A stretch of 64,000 bases of DNA from Bradyrhizobium tropiciagri (GCF_001189845.1 NZ_LFLZ01000009.1:1-64000); one strand, 5' to 3'; shown: positions 27,175 to 36,794, counted from the stretch's first letter. Made by a program: numbers and translations. Notes: generated from the sequence alone by a model not told the origin.

Positions 27175-29334
27175 GTGGCTAAGAGTGTGTTTGGCCGCTT
27201 TGGTGTTGGCATCCTGGGCGACGCGACGCTCACGCTAGGCGCGGTCGAAACCCTGATGACATGCTTGCCGGAAATTTCGACGAGCAGTCGGCAAAAGCTT
27301 CTCGATGGCATTATCGCTGCCGCCGCCGAACACGGGCCATTCGACTTAGAGTACGGCCAGCCTAGTAACCGACACCAGCTGACGCTCGATGCCGAACAAG
27401 TCATTTCGGTGTGCCGGGGCATTATCGATCACGCTGATGCGACGGTACGTCGAACCTTTGCCAATCGTCTTGCCCGTGCCGACTGGGTCGAGGCTATGCC
27501 GTTTCTAGGGTATCTAGCCGGCGACACCGACACGGGGGTTCGCCGGAGAGCCTACGCCGGCGTGAAGCGACACGATCCGCCGCTCTTCCAGGCACTAAAG
27601 ACGATCGAGGAGTTGCCCACCGCCGCCGGGCGATTTGCGCCATCCCCGACTTCTTTCGAGGTGCTGTCTCTGTCGCCTGACATCGAATTGGATACGTTGC
27701 CGGAGGAATCACCGACTAGCCAGAAGGAAGTGTCGGAGACAACGCGGCCGTTCACCGCCATCAAACGGCGTACCAGTCTCGGCTACGCTCCCGACCGCAA
27801 GACTCCCAGCCGCGGGGAGATCACACTGCTGCTGCGGGTGGAGGGTGCCGAGGACGACGCCGCACGCAGTCTGGACATCCGCGTGCCCGCTGGAAAGGAA
27901 CACGCAACGCTCCTTTTGCATGTGAGCTCACAGTCCGCTTCCCTGAGTGTTGAGCCCGAGGTCCAGACGATCCACGTTCCGCGCAATGGCGACAGCGATG
28001 AAGCCCGCGTGCGGGTCATGGCGCTGCACCCGATCGACGGCGAAGGCGAAGTGGCCATCACGATCTTCGACGAGTTTCGCCTTGTCGGCAGCATCGCCGT
28101 CATGTTCCGAGCGGAGGTCGGTGATAGCACACTCATTCTCGAGAAGAGCCGCGATATGTTGTTCCGCGAAGCTGGGGACAGCGGAGCCGCGCCGTATATC
28201 GGTCCAACGATCCAGCTGTCGCTTACCAATGAAGCTCCTGCGCGCATCCAATTTCACATGCCGGCGCTGAACGAGTCGGGCCAACTAGAGATGGTGCCCC
28301 TCGGCAACTCTCGCGACGACTACGACGCTTTCGCGGTGCTCAATGCCCTCGCCGCGGCGAGCACGCGGATCGAAAGCATCGAGAAGAATCTCGGCAACCC
28401 GCGTAAGGTCGGGGTCGAGAGCGGCGATCAGGTGCTGGAGCTGCTGGCTATGGATTTCCATGGCATTGCGCGCGAGATCGTAGACAATCTGATCTCGCTG
28501 CAGACGCGGACCGTGCTGGCCCGCCTCGACGCGAATGCGGTGGTACAATGGGTGCTCAAGAACCCGAAGCTTGATGCCGTTCCTTGGGAGCTGGCGTTTC
28601 AGACCGCCGTCCAGTCCACTCTCAAGGAGCCGATATTGCTGGTCCGGGTTCCGGTGCGTGACGACACCGGCGCAGCTGGCTCTCCGAGGACGGCCGCCAA
28701 CGTGGTCGCATCACCGCAGACCAAACGGAGGCTTGTGTATGTGGTCGGCGATGGCGTGGCCTCCGACGCAACCACGCTGAACGGGGTGCTCGAGGTCGTC
28801 AACGTCGCCAGGAACAAGGGCCTTGACGTTGTCCCCAACGTTACCGGCAGCGCCCGCGAGCCGATGAACCTGCTGAAGCTCAAGAACAGCGTTCCCCAGG
28901 CCGACATCATTCATTTTCTCTGTCACGGCATCGTCGAGTCCTCAGGCAATCTGTATCTCAGGATCGAGAACACCCTCGGCGGCCAATTGTTGCCGCACCA
29001 CATCCGCACTTTCGCGCTTCCGAAACAGCCATTGGTGTTCGTCAATGCCTGTTCGTCGGCGGCGGCGACATTTGGCGCGGTCGGATTCACCAGTTTCGCT
29101 CGCAGTTTTTTGGCCGCTGGTGCGTCAGCCTACATCGGAACGTTGGCCCCGGTCGTCACCGCGACGGCGCTGCGCTTCGCGACCGCGTTCTTCGACGGCC
29201 TGCTGGGCAAGGGCCTTAGCATCGCCGGAGCGATGAACGCGGCACACGCGGATATGGCTGGCGATCCCGATCCGACGTGGCGTCTCTATGCGGTTTACGG
29301 CGACCTCGGAGTCGCTCGCGTGTCTGCGTCATGA
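27175..29334 (+). CDS. CHAT-domain caspase-like protease, 719 aa
   Basis: The C-terminal CHAT domain has the expected catalytic dyad: His584 in DIIHFLCHGIVESSG and Cys626 in PLVFVNACSSAAATFG, followed by the typical SFLAAGASAYIGTLAPV. Residues about 1-150 are helical and unassigned; about 210-330 look like a beta-sandwich (ITLLLRVEGAEDD ... EVAITIFDEFRLVGS). The start is GTG at 27175 with an AGGAGA ribosome-binding site. CHAT proteases in bacteria often act as defence executioners. It leads a three-gene run with a membrane protein and a serine hydrolase. Confidence 0.85.
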   Translation: MAKSVFGRFGVGILGDATLTLGAVETLMTCLPEISTSSRQKLLDGIIAAAAEHGPFDLEYGQPSNRHQLTLDAEQVISVCRGIIDHADATVRRTFANRLARADWVEAMPFLGYLAGDTDTGVRRRAYAGVKRHDPPLFQALKTIEELPTAAGRFAPSPTSFEVLSLSPDIELDTLPEESPTSQKEVSETTRPFTAIKRRTSLGYAPDRKTPSRGEITLLLRVEGAEDDAARSLDIRVPAGKEHATLLLHVSSQSASLSVEPEVQTIHVPRNGDSDEARVRVMALHPIDGEGEVAITIFDEFRLVGSIAVMFRAEVGDSTLILEKSRDMLFREAGDSGAAPYIGPTIQLSLTNEAPARIQFHMPALNESGQLEMVPLGNSRDDYDAFAVLNALAAASTRIESIEKNLGNPRKVGVESGDQVLELLAMDFHGIAREIVDNLISLQTRTVLARLDANAVVQWVLKNPKLDAVPWELAFQTAVQSTLKEPILLVRVPVRDDTGAAGSPRTAANVVASPQTKRRLVYVVGDGVASDATTLNGVLEVVNVARNKGLDVVPNVTGSAREPMNLLKLKNSVPQADIIHFLCHGIVESSGNLYLRIENTLGGQLLPHHIRTFALPKQPLVFVNACSSAAATFGAVGFTSFARSFLAAGASAYIGTLAPVVTATALRFATAFFDGLLGKGLSIAGAMNAAHADMAGDPDPTWRLYAVYGDLGVARVSAS

Positions 29335-29350
29335 AGATCGGGAGGGTCAG

Positions 29351-29809
29351 ATGAATATGAAGGACTGGGTAATCGTCGTGCTGACGGCGGTGTTCGTAGC
29401 CCTGTATGTGCTTGCGCTCGCTGACGTACTGCAGCCCCTGGGCAATGACAAGTTGGTGGTCCAGATCTCGCCAATCATCTCCGTGATCATCGGCTATTAT
29501 TTCGGCCGGATACCGGGCGAGAAGAACGAGCAGACACTCCGGCAACAGGTTGATGACACTCGGACTGAGCGGCAGCAGGCGGTGGACCAGATGAACCAGG
29601 CGCAGAACGCGCGGAACGATGCTGTCCAGCAGCGTGAGAGGTTGGCGACGAAGATTGCCGATGCAAAGGCTGCGCTGAGCGCCGCTGCACCGGCGGCTCC
29701 GCCCGAGCAACTCGCCGCAACCCTCAGCGGCGGTGGCGCCGCGGCGCCTGACCCACAGGCGGTGCAAAAGGCGGCCACGGCCGCCCTCAAGGTGCTCGAA
29801 ACCCCGTAA
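29351..29809 (+). CDS. Two-helix membrane protein with coiled coil, CHAT operon
   Basis: ATG at 29351 lies 16 bp after the CHAT stop, with GGGAGG upstream. Two hydrophobic segments (WVIVVLTAVFVALYVLALA and VQISPIISVIIGYYFGRI) precede a coiled coil (EQTLRQQVDDTRTERQQAVD) and an Ala/Pro/Gly-rich tail. It could be the membrane target, anchor or pore component acted on by the CHAT protease. No known family recognised. Confidence 0.7.
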   Translation: MNMKDWVIVVLTAVFVALYVLALADVLQPLGNDKLVVQISPIISVIIGYYFGRIPGEKNEQTLRQQVDDTRTERQQAVDQMNQAQNARNDAVQQRERLATKIADAKAALSAAAPAAPPEQLAATLSGGGAAAPDPQAVQKAATAALKVLETP

Positions 29810-29956
29810 GCCGCCGCCTCTACTCGACTAAGTGGACGTCGCGATCTTGCTTGGCCGGCAATTCAGCGCGTCTCAAATTGCACGATCGACGTCTTGCGCC
29901 AGCGCTTCATGCAGACGGGTGGTACGACAAACTCAACCTGCGAGGAGGATTTTACG

Positions 29957-30982
29957 ATGCCGTTCGGAGACAACCAAGCGCCCCGATCTGAACGCTCCTA
30001 CCTCAACCTTTTTGAGCCACCGCCACAGTTGGTTGAGCCCGCCGTCCGGGCCTGCCGAATATGCAACACACTGCTGGACCTCATCTTCTACAACGTACCG
30101 GCATTGGCTATTCAGCTTGCCGAAAGAGACGCGCCGATGCGAGCCCGTGAGGAGAAACCTCCTTCCCGCATCATCCAGTTCGATGCGCTCAGCGATCCGG
30201 AAGGCTCACTTCTCTTGATCGACGCTAATACCGCGCCCTACGTGCACAGATATACAGATGTGGAGCAGTTCCTGGCTTCGCCTCACGCGGAGGCGCGCGC
30301 TGTCGAGATCGCCACGATTACGGGAGTTGGAAGCTCGGCGCTCGGCAGCGCCGCGATGGCATGGGACATCTCTCGCGCGCTCGGAAAGCCCGTGCTTGCG
30401 ATTGTTCCAGGATACGGCATGGCGGACGTCATGCTACAGGCCCTTGGAGGCTGGTTCGGCTTCGGCCTCTACGACTATGTGCATGCAAAGAGCCTGATCC
30501 AGAACACCCTCGCCAATGCCACGCCCCGGACGGCGAGCATCGGCCGCCAACTGTCTGCGTCCGCACCGGACGCGAAGACGCTTCATGGCGCACCCGTTTT
30601 TCGCCACGGGTCTGGCTCCTCGGACGTGCTGCACGCCCTCCTCCTTCATCGCGAGACTCCATTCAAGCTGCTGGTTGGACACAGCAAGGGCGCCCTGCAG
30701 ATTGGAAATGCGATCCGTTCCCTTCCGCCGGAGCGAACGGAAAACCTCCACGTCGTGACGCTTGGCTGTCCGATCTCGAGTGATGTCAAGGGCGTGCGCT
30801 ACTATCAATACCTTGGGCTGTTCGACGCCTTGGGACAGCTCAATATGTGGGGACACCTGCCAGACCAATGGCCGCCGACCTGGCACAGCACGAACCCCGT
30901 GTTCCCACCGGCAATGGCGGCGGGAACATACACGGTGGATGCGTTCCTGCCTGCTCCAGACCATCATCCAGCGCTCACTTAA
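29957..30982 (+). CDS. Alpha/beta-hydrolase-like serine hydrolase, CHAT operon
   Basis: 341 residues from ATG at 29957, which has a strong GAGGAGG ribosome-binding site 9 bp upstream. The nucleophile elbow GHSKG (Ser243, in FKLLVGHSKGALQIGNAI) is classic for lipases and related hydrolases. An earlier Gly-rich segment (PVLAIVPGYGMADVMLQALGG) and late His residues (PDHHPAL) could supply the rest of the site. The substrate is unknown; phospholipid is a guess. About 150 bp separate it from the membrane-protein gene, on the same strand. Confidence 0.65.
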   Translation: MPFGDNQAPRSERSYLNLFEPPPQLVEPAVRACRICNTLLDLIFYNVPALAIQLAERDAPMRAREEKPPSRIIQFDALSDPEGSLLLIDANTAPYVHRYTDVEQFLASPHAEARAVEIATITGVGSSALGSAAMAWDISRALGKPVLAIVPGYGMADVMLQALGGWFGFGLYDYVHAKSLIQNTLANATPRTASIGRQLSASAPDAKTLHGAPVFRHGSGSSDVLHALLLHRETPFKLLVGHSKGALQIGNAIRSLPPERTENLHVVTLGCPISSDVKGVRYYQYLGLFDALGQLNMWGHLPDQWPPTWHSTNPVFPPAMAAGTYTVDAFLPAPDHHPALT

Positions 30983-31444
30983 CTGTCCGACATGCACCGG
31001 AAACGAAAGTCTAGCTGATAGAGAGCTACGCTCTCAACGCTATTCGGGGTAGTGATATGGCCAAATTGATTTCGAATACCAGACCTAGTCATGAATACAT
31101 ACCAAAGCCACTCTCTTGATGGCTTCGCCGCAGAGCTTGCATGGTTTTGTTTCGTCGGCAGTTGAAGCCGGTACGGTTTCAGGCATTGCCTATCCTTCGC
31201 CCCCTCCAGCGATTGCCGCTCCGTGCCACACTACACACCTAGCATCGAACCCGTTCGAGTGTGCAGGTCGCACGTGTGGTATCAAGACCAACTTTGCCTC
31301 TTCGCAAATTGACGTCCGCGGCGAGGCAGTTTTTTCTATGCCCAAAGATCGATTTGAGCGGCGACTGGAGCAAACTCGATCGCGGCGACTTGGTACTGAT
31401 TAAGCAGGCCGCTGCTACTCGGCGCGCGCCATTAAGCCGTTCGT
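30983..31444. other. Intergenic, no gene seen
   Basis: Short frames only, none with a ribosome-binding site or motif. It separates the CHAT operon from the convergent pair at 31445-33274; no clear terminator hairpin stands out. Confidence 0.35.
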
Positions 31445-32440
31445 CTAGTGGGCTTGAAGGGTATTTAAAATGACCTTTGCCGCATTTGGATCGGTCACGA
31501 GCTTGAGCGGAAGAAATACCGCGAACCTATCCCCCCCGTTAGAGCTTATCTTCGAAATGCCAGCAACGTCCTTCGGCGATGCCTTCGCTAACAGATTTGC
31601 TGCCACTTCAACGACCTTTGGAACGATGGGTTGGGGGTCGATAGCAAACGCTTGCTTGTTCTCAGCGACTTCCGCGAGGGAATCCACCGTTGGTATCGGC
31701 GCAACCCAACGCACGCCCTTGTCGGCCAAGCCTTGATCATGAACGAGTGTCAAAAATCTCGGCTCTAGAACTGCGACACCATCGATCTTTTGTGACGTGA
31801 TAAGATCAGTGATATCTGACTTTGGGCAATCGCCAGTCTTGGGACAGGGGCACGCTTTCGCCGAATTGCCCTTAGGACAATCTCCGGTCTTCGGGCAACC
31901 TCCGCAATCAGCGGCAGCTTTCATATTTGAAAGTGCGCTTAAAGCTTGCCATTGCCCAGCGGATATCAGCTCTTTGACGAACGAGATGTTGCTTCCATCG
32001 AGAAGAAGGAGTTGCTTCGAGCCCTGCGCTCCTAGAAAACCAATCTGAGCCTTCCCAACTTCCACTGGATTATAGCCCACGTATACCGCCTGCGGTATCT
32101 CAAGCGGTACATTGAACACGACCACCGGCAGGTTGATTGGGATGTTCAAAAAAACGCCCGGCCACAAGAAAAAAGAAGCTCGTATTATCAGAATATCGAC
32201 TCGATCCGCTTCGACGAGCGCTCTCGTTTCAGTCAGCGCTTCGGCCGGACTATGGGCTTCTCGAGTTATCGAGACCAAGCCTGCCTTCTTAAGCTCGACA
32301 ACTAAGCTTTGCGACTGTGCCGCCGCGGCAGTGTCCCCCGGTGGAAACGCTGCTAAGACCCCGATCTTCTTGGCTTCCGCCGCCACAGCAGTTCCGGAAA
32401 GGATGAGCACGAGCAACAGGCTTAGAGCGCGAGACAACAT
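31445..32440 (-). CDS. Exported periplasmic-binding-protein-like protein with a Cys-rich insert
   Basis: A signal peptide (MLSRALSLLLVLILSGTAVA) is followed by a fold reminiscent of ABC sugar or amino-acid binding proteins (KKIGVLAAFPPGD ... VDILIIRASFF). In the middle is an unusual insert with eight cysteines and a repeated CPKTGDCPK unit (residues about 179-207). It looks like a metal-binding loop. I do not recognise the family. It lies 18 bp downstream of the membrane-protein gene at 32459, so the two form an operon. Confidence 0.6.
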   Translation of the reverse strand: MLSRALSLLLVLILSGTAVAAEAKKIGVLAAFPPGDTAAAAQSQSLVVELKKAGLVSITREAHSPAEALTETRALVEADRVDILIIRASFFLWPGVFLNIPINLPVVVFNVPLEIPQAVYVGYNPVEVGKAQIGFLGAQGSKQLLLLDGSNISFVKELISAGQWQALSALSNMKAAADCGGCPKTGDCPKGNSAKACPCPKTGDCPKSDITDLITSQKIDGVAVLEPRFLTLVHDQGLADKGVRWVAPIPTVDSLAEVAENKQAFAIDPQPIVPKVVEVAANLLAKASPKDVAGISKISSNGGDRFAVFLPLKLVTDPNAAKVILNTLQAH

Positions 32441-32458
32441 TTTACCGTCTCCTCTCGT

Positions 32459-33274
32459 TCACTGATATCGACATGTTAGACTGGACAGCCGCGTAAGCTC
32501 ACCCAGCTCAGTACCCCATTTCTTCCGATCATCGTCCCTAATAAAGACGCTGCACGCTCTACTCTGACTCTCTGGTTCACCACCTCCTCGCCACTTGGCG
32601 CTAAAGGTCACAGTAACTTCCTCTTTTTTTGTAACGACGTGATCCAGAAAATCAGTCCACCTCATAAAATTCTGGGCGGGATTGCAGGGCGATTTGCAAG
32701 GCTCGTCTCTAGGGAAGAAGCGGGTCTCATGAGCAATGGACGATGCCCCAGGTAGTTGGATTGCCGCCGCTTGACTAGAAGACGCGCTTAAGCTGGTGAG
32801 GTTCGCGAATTCCTGCCAGTGAAGCGTGACTGGCTGCTGTGGACCAAACGCCAGCGCAGCACGTTCTTCCAGAAGAACAGCACCGTATTCCGGTCGTCCA
32901 GAATTTAAATAAGTCATGGACGAGCCCGCGACGAAGACATTTGAACCGGCCTTACACTTAGGCTTTTCGTCCGCCCCCTCGACCGCCGTGCAATGGAAGG
33001 AGACCAACTCCGGGGGATAGAATGATACCCTGGGACCTTGGACCCATCCCCAAACGTTGTAGACCGCTGTAGATAGCGAAATAAGCAGAGCGGTCAGCGA
33101 AATGTAATCGCTCGGCTTGAGAGAAAGGCCCGACGGCTTTGCGGCCTCAGTTGACGGGCTCGTTCCGGGAGCTTCTGAAGGCTTCGTCTCATGATCGGCC
33201 GAAGGCTCAGGTGAGGCCGAAGGCTCAGGTGATGCAGATACGTTCGTTGACGGAAGAACAGGTTGTCCGCCCAT
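32459..33274 (-). CDS. Membrane-anchored protein with a Ser/Pro/Glu-rich N-terminus
   Basis: 271 residues. The N-terminal 50 residues are Ser/Pro/Glu-rich with a repeated SASPEP motif. One transmembrane helix follows (YISLTALLISLSTAVYNVWGW), and then a probable extracytoplasmic beta-rich domain with several cysteines. No family recognised. It is the first gene of an apparent operon with the binding-protein-like gene. The region from here to 34314 is visibly more AT-rich than its surroundings, which suggests a different origin. Confidence 0.55.
   Translation of the reverse strand: MGGQPVLPSTNVSASPEPSASPEPSADHETKPSEAPGTSPSTEAAKPSGLSLKPSDYISLTALLISLSTAVYNVWGWVQGPRVSFYPPELVSFHCTAVEGADEKPKCKAGSNVFVAGSSMTYLNSGRPEYGAVLLEERAALAFGPQQPVTLHWQEFANLTSLSASSSQAAAIQLPGASSIAHETRFFPRDEPCKSPCNPAQNFMRWTDFLDHVVTKKEEVTVTFSAKWRGGGEPESQSRACSVFIRDDDRKKWGTELGELTRLSSLTCRYQ
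33198..33233. repeat. Two tandem 18-bp repeats
   Basis: GCCGAAGGCTCAGGTGAG occurs twice in tandem (33198-33215 and 33216-33233, last base differing). On the minus strand it encodes the duplicated Ser-Ala-Ser-Pro-Glu-Pro units of the membrane protein. Confidence 0.85.
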
Positions 33275-33594
33275 GTTCGTCCTCTAGGCTGAGACTCAGA
33301 AACGTCGCTTTGGCTCGCCAGGTCGTCCGATGACGGAGAATAAAATCTTCGGTATGGTTGCGGTGACTGTATTACACTTCTTTTACTAGAGATTGTGCAG
33401 TTGGGGAAGAGCTAAATGAATCTCAGAATGATGGCTGGTATGGACGCAGCCTGGAAGACCAGCCCCGCCATACACAGATCAGGTCTCGCTCCTGGTTATT
33501 CTTAGGATTCAATCTGCTCCGCTTTTGCCGTTGTCAAAATGTTTCGATATTCTGGCTTGCATTAGAAATGAGGAATGCATGAGCCACAATTCAT
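33275..33594. other. Intergenic, AT-rich
   Basis: It lies between divergently transcribed genes, so promoters are expected here. I do not see a clear gene or a named operator. Confidence 0.35.
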
Positions 33595-34314
33595 TTGTCG
33601 CCCAGCAACGTGACGCGCAATCCAACTTCTTTACTCGTACCGTACCAACTGAAGCCATGCTTGGAGACACTGGATATCGGCTCAAAGCGGCCTCACCCGC
33701 CGGAAGCAGCCGAGCAATTTCTCGCCAACTACATTGCGGCAAAGTACGCTCCTGAACGTAAGATGAAGGACGTGGATCGCATTCTTCTGGCCGATGTTTT
33801 GTTCATCTACCACACCGACCGCCGCGATCAATTTGAGGACAAGCTCCAGCAACGTCGTTTCGATGCTTCTATCGACCGCCTCAACGAATACTTCGGCAAC
33901 CACAAGCTTTCCGTGCTCGCGTCGAGACTGTTTACCTGTTGGTCGTAAGCCTTGCTTTCTTCGGCAGCGCGCACTTCAAAGCTATCGATAAAGGACCGGT
34001 CTCTGGCATTGCCATCTGCCCCCAACTTGGAGGCCCGATGCAAGGATTTCATTCAAAAAACGGATCATGCGCTTCAAGCTCTCTTTGGCATCGCCTCCTT
34101 GTTTTATGGCAATAAGTTCAAAGGGTGGTTCGAGGGATTAGCGGAAGAGGTATCGCGGAGGCACAAAGGAGACGCAGAGTATGTTGGCTTCATGACCGAT
34201 GCTGCCGACTTCTGCAAATCAATGCGTTTAACGCGAAATTGCGTCGAGCACAGGAAACCAAGCGAATGGGTTGAGGTGCTGGACTATTCATTGACTCCGA
34301 CGAACGTCATCTAG
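33595..34314 (+). pseudogene. Unknown gene interrupted by an in-frame stop (possibly also frameshifted at the start)
   Basis: The frame reads PPEAAEQFLANYIAAKYAPE ... RLNEYFGNHKLSVLASRLFTCWS, meets TAA at 33946-33948, and then continues in the same frame as SAARTSKLSIKD ... LRNLTRNCVEH-like helical sequence to a stop at 34314. Both halves look like genuine helical protein, so this is probably one gene with a nonsense change or error. A different frame from 33579 (MSHNSFVAQQRDAQSNFF) has a better start, which suggests a further shift near 33650-33700. Family not recognised. Confidence 0.45.
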
Positions 34315-34850
34315 GCAAGCATCGCGGTGAAATCCTTTCTTGTATGATGAAAGTTGTTCGGCTCGCATTCCAGCGAGCGGAGAAAAAGCAGACCGCCCCG
34401 AAGGAACGGTCTGCCGAAAATAGGAGCGAGCGCCGCGCCAAGGCCGTAGCGCAGTCGCTCGCTGGGGGTCGCGGAAGTGGAGAAAACTCGCGACCCTGTG
34501 CATGCGGACGCGCGGCGCGGTAAGCGCGCGGGCATGCCAGATAGTCTGTGTCGAGAAAGAGCCGGGTTCGCGTCACCGGCTAGAGAATCAAAAAGGCCGC
34601 TGGGGTTTTCGAGCCCACTTACGACCTATACTCAATTTGTACCTGATTTCGGTACAAAAGTCACCCGTTATATTAGAAGCAATCCCCCAGCCTGTACGAC
34701 GAGCGGCGTTTGCCGCTCGACAAACTGGCGTATTTGCGTCCGGGCTAGCCAATCGATAACCAATACTACGGCGCAACCAAACGAGAACGAACCCCGTCAA
34801 TCGTCGCCAATTTCATCATTACTTTCAGCATCGCTCTGCACCCCCTCCCC
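34315..34850. other. Non-coding stretch before the tRNA-Met remnant
   Basis: No gene recognised. A hairpin with arms GCAGACCG (34389-34396) and CGGTCTGC (34408-34415) is present, without a T run after it. This is the right margin of the accessory region. Confidence 0.35.
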
Positions 34851-34896
34851 GCTCATAACGGTCTGGTTGCAGGTTCGAGTCCTGCCGGGCCCACCA
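34851..34896 (+). other. 3' half of a tRNA-Met gene, probable attachment-site remnant
   Basis: The sequence starts around an anticodon loop CTCATAA (CAT at 34854-34856), continues through the T-arm GCAGG-TTCGAGT-CCTGC and ends CGGGCCCACCA. No 5' half is present upstream. Such 3' fragments are what integrases leave at the far end of an inserted island. No intact tRNA-Met lies in the window. Confidence 0.75.
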
Positions 34897-35045
34897 GCAA
34901 ATTAATCGTCGCCGAATGGTCGCTTTGCGACTGAGAACTGCGGATGGGTCGGGTCGCAGTTGACCCAAGGCGGGACGTCGGGATTGCTGGCGAAGTCCAG
35001 GCTAGGAGCTGGTCTTACCACTTGCCTCCTGCACTATCATGTCTG

Positions 35046-35498
35046 CTACCGCACTACCAACACCGGCACGCTTCCGTCCGCTAGGACCTCCGATGTTTGA
35101 CTCCCCAACAAAAGCTTCCTGAGGCCGCGACGCCCGTGAGAGGCCATGACGATTAAGTCGCAGCCTCTGGACTTTGCCGTTTCGATAATCGCAGTGGCTG
35201 GGTGCGCGTTCGGAACATGCAAGAGTTCTGCAGAAATCCCGATCTGCTCCGCCATAGCTCGAGCTTCATCGAGCAGTCTGCCAGCACGTTCCTTGCAGGC
35301 TGCGTCAAAGCGATCAACCTCTTCCTGCGTGGGAAGCCACCCCGAAGCGTGTCCGCTCCCATAGTCGATCGGTAGCGGTTCCGTTACGGTGATGACTGTC
35401 ACTTTGGCGTTCAGGGCCTTTGCTAAAGCAATCCCATGCTTAACGCCTTTTCTCGCAACGCCCGATCCATCCGAGCTCAAGAGAATATTGGCGTACAT
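35046..35498 (-). CDS. Universal stress protein (UspA family)
   Basis: 150 residues with the N-terminal strand NILLSSDGSGVARKGVKHGI and the ATP-binding motif region IVMASHGRRGLRKLLLGSQTSEVLA, which fits G-x2-G-x9-G(S/T). It is full length. It sits beside another Usp fragment and other stress genes (DUF1269, PPK2, cation ATPase), a grouping often seen under hypoxic or energy-stress control. Confidence 0.92.
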   Translation of the reverse strand: MYANILLSSDGSGVARKGVKHGIALAKALNAKVTVITVTEPLPIDYGSGHASGWLPTQEEVDRFDAACKERAGRLLDEARAMAEQIGISAELLHVPNAHPATAIIETAKSRGCDLIVMASHGRRGLRKLLLGSQTSEVLADGSVPVLVVR

Positions 35499-35527
35499 TC
35501 GGGGCCTCCCTTGCTAGTAGACCACAT

Positions 35528-35719
35528 TCACTGACAAACCAGTACGGGGATTTTCGCGAGCGTCAGCACCTTGTTTGTCACGCTGCCGATTAGAAACTTG
35601 GAAAGTCCGCTGCGCCCGAGCGATGACATGACAACGAGATCGCAGCCTTTGTCCTCGGCTGCTGCGATGATGGCTTGGTGGCCCGTGCGCCACCCCATAC
35701 TCCGCTTGCTGCGCCCCAT
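35528..35719 (-). pseudogene. C-terminal fragment of a second universal stress protein
   Basis: Only the last third remains: AIIAAAEDKGCDLVVMSSLG, then RSGLSKFLIGSVTNKVLTLAKIPVLVC, containing the nucleotide-loop motif. The N-terminal part upstream (about 35720-35940) does not continue in any frame I can follow. It is 29 bp upstream of the intact uspA. Confidence 0.75.
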
Positions 35720-35977
35720 CTGTCGGAATGAAAACAGCGGCGGCAGGTCGCGTTAGTGGGCTCCGGTGCGGACAATCCAAAGCACGCCTTCCACGAATAG
35801 ACGATTGTCGCGTCCCGTCGAACCCCGTTGGTCGGGACGGCCGATGATCAGGCCCGATATCCGGATCCACGGCTCATCGCTCAAAACGGTCGATCCATGA
35901 CGCCCAAGACTGCCTCCCAAAAAAGCCGTCTTGAATCATGCTTTCACTGATTTGAGAATCCCAACCGTCCACGCGAC

Positions 35978-36178
35978 CTAGAGCTGATTACTTTGGTTGC
36001 GCGCGACAATCTTGAGCACAAGAAGGAAAACGCCGCCAAGCAAAGAAAGAGCTCCGAGCGAGGCAACCGTCCAAAAGTCCTCGTGCAGGCCGATCACGAT
36101 CAACACGATGCCGAGTAGAAGAAGAAGGACGGCCGCAGATTTCTTGACTAAGAGATTTTCCCCTACATAGCTTGCCAT
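35978..36178 (-). CDS. Small two-helix membrane protein, 66 aa
   Basis: Two hydrophobic helices (SAAVLLLLLGIVLIVIGLHE and TVASLGALSLLGGVFLLVLKIV) joined by a short loop. CGAGAGGATTCAAC upstream of the ATG supplies a ribosome-binding site. Family not recognised; similar proteins commonly accompany Usp genes. Confidence 0.65.
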   Translation of the reverse strand: MASYVGENLLVKKSAAVLLLLLGIVLIVIGLHEDFWTVASLGALSLLGGVFLLVLKIVARNQSNQL

Positions 36179-36232
36179 GTTGAATCCTCTCGTTTGATCT
36201 CAAACCATTTCAACCTTACCGAGATGGCGCAC

Positions 36233-36352
36233 CAGTCTAGCCAAGACCGTTTTCATAAATCTTGGGATCGAACACCCATTTGGCTTCGCCCGTGGCCTCG
36301 TCGATCGCCGCAACCCGCGGCAGCGAGGTGTAGAGCACCCCAGCGGCGTCGT
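36233..36352 (-). pseudogene. Fragment of a PQQ-dependent dehydrogenase
   Basis: The reverse strand reads AAGVLYTSLPRVAAIDEATG followed by EAKWVFDPKIYENGLG, the first propeller blade of quinoprotein glucose or alcohol dehydrogenases. It has no start and is cut at both ends; the surrounding minus-strand frame to about 36540 may hold further degraded sequence. Confidence 0.65.
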
Positions 36353-36794
36353 CGACTCATTGACGGAAAACTGGAGCCGTCTGCCGGATTGGCTTCATGT
36401 ATGGCCCGATCGGGAGACCTCCAACGCCACGCGATGTAAGTCCTTGGCATGGTGCCGTCGATCTGGGTGAGCAGCGAATAGCGCGCCGCGGCATCGGGTA
36501 CCACCATAAGCCGGCCATGAGTCTTTCGCCAGCGCCGCCCCGCCTTGGCCCCGTGGCGCCATTCTGCGGCGAGGCAAGTTTGCGGAGCTCCTTTCATTCG
36601 AAGGTTAGTTATTCGAATGCACATACGACAGCTACGCTTACTCAATTGCATCCGGACCTCAGCACATCTCGTAATTGTGAAAGCACCGGGCTGATTGGCC
36701 GATAAGAGAGTCTAACGTCTGTGTTAAATTTTGCGGATGCGTGGATCTCGCGCTTGATCAGGGGCAGCATGCCGGCTCGTTACAGGAGAATTCA

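Noticed and set aside
33198..33233. Tandem repeats as a possible CRISPR
   Set aside because: Two adjacent 18-bp units without spacers, within a coding region; no cas genes.
34389..34415. Rho-independent terminator
   Set aside because: The hairpin is good but no T run follows on either strand.
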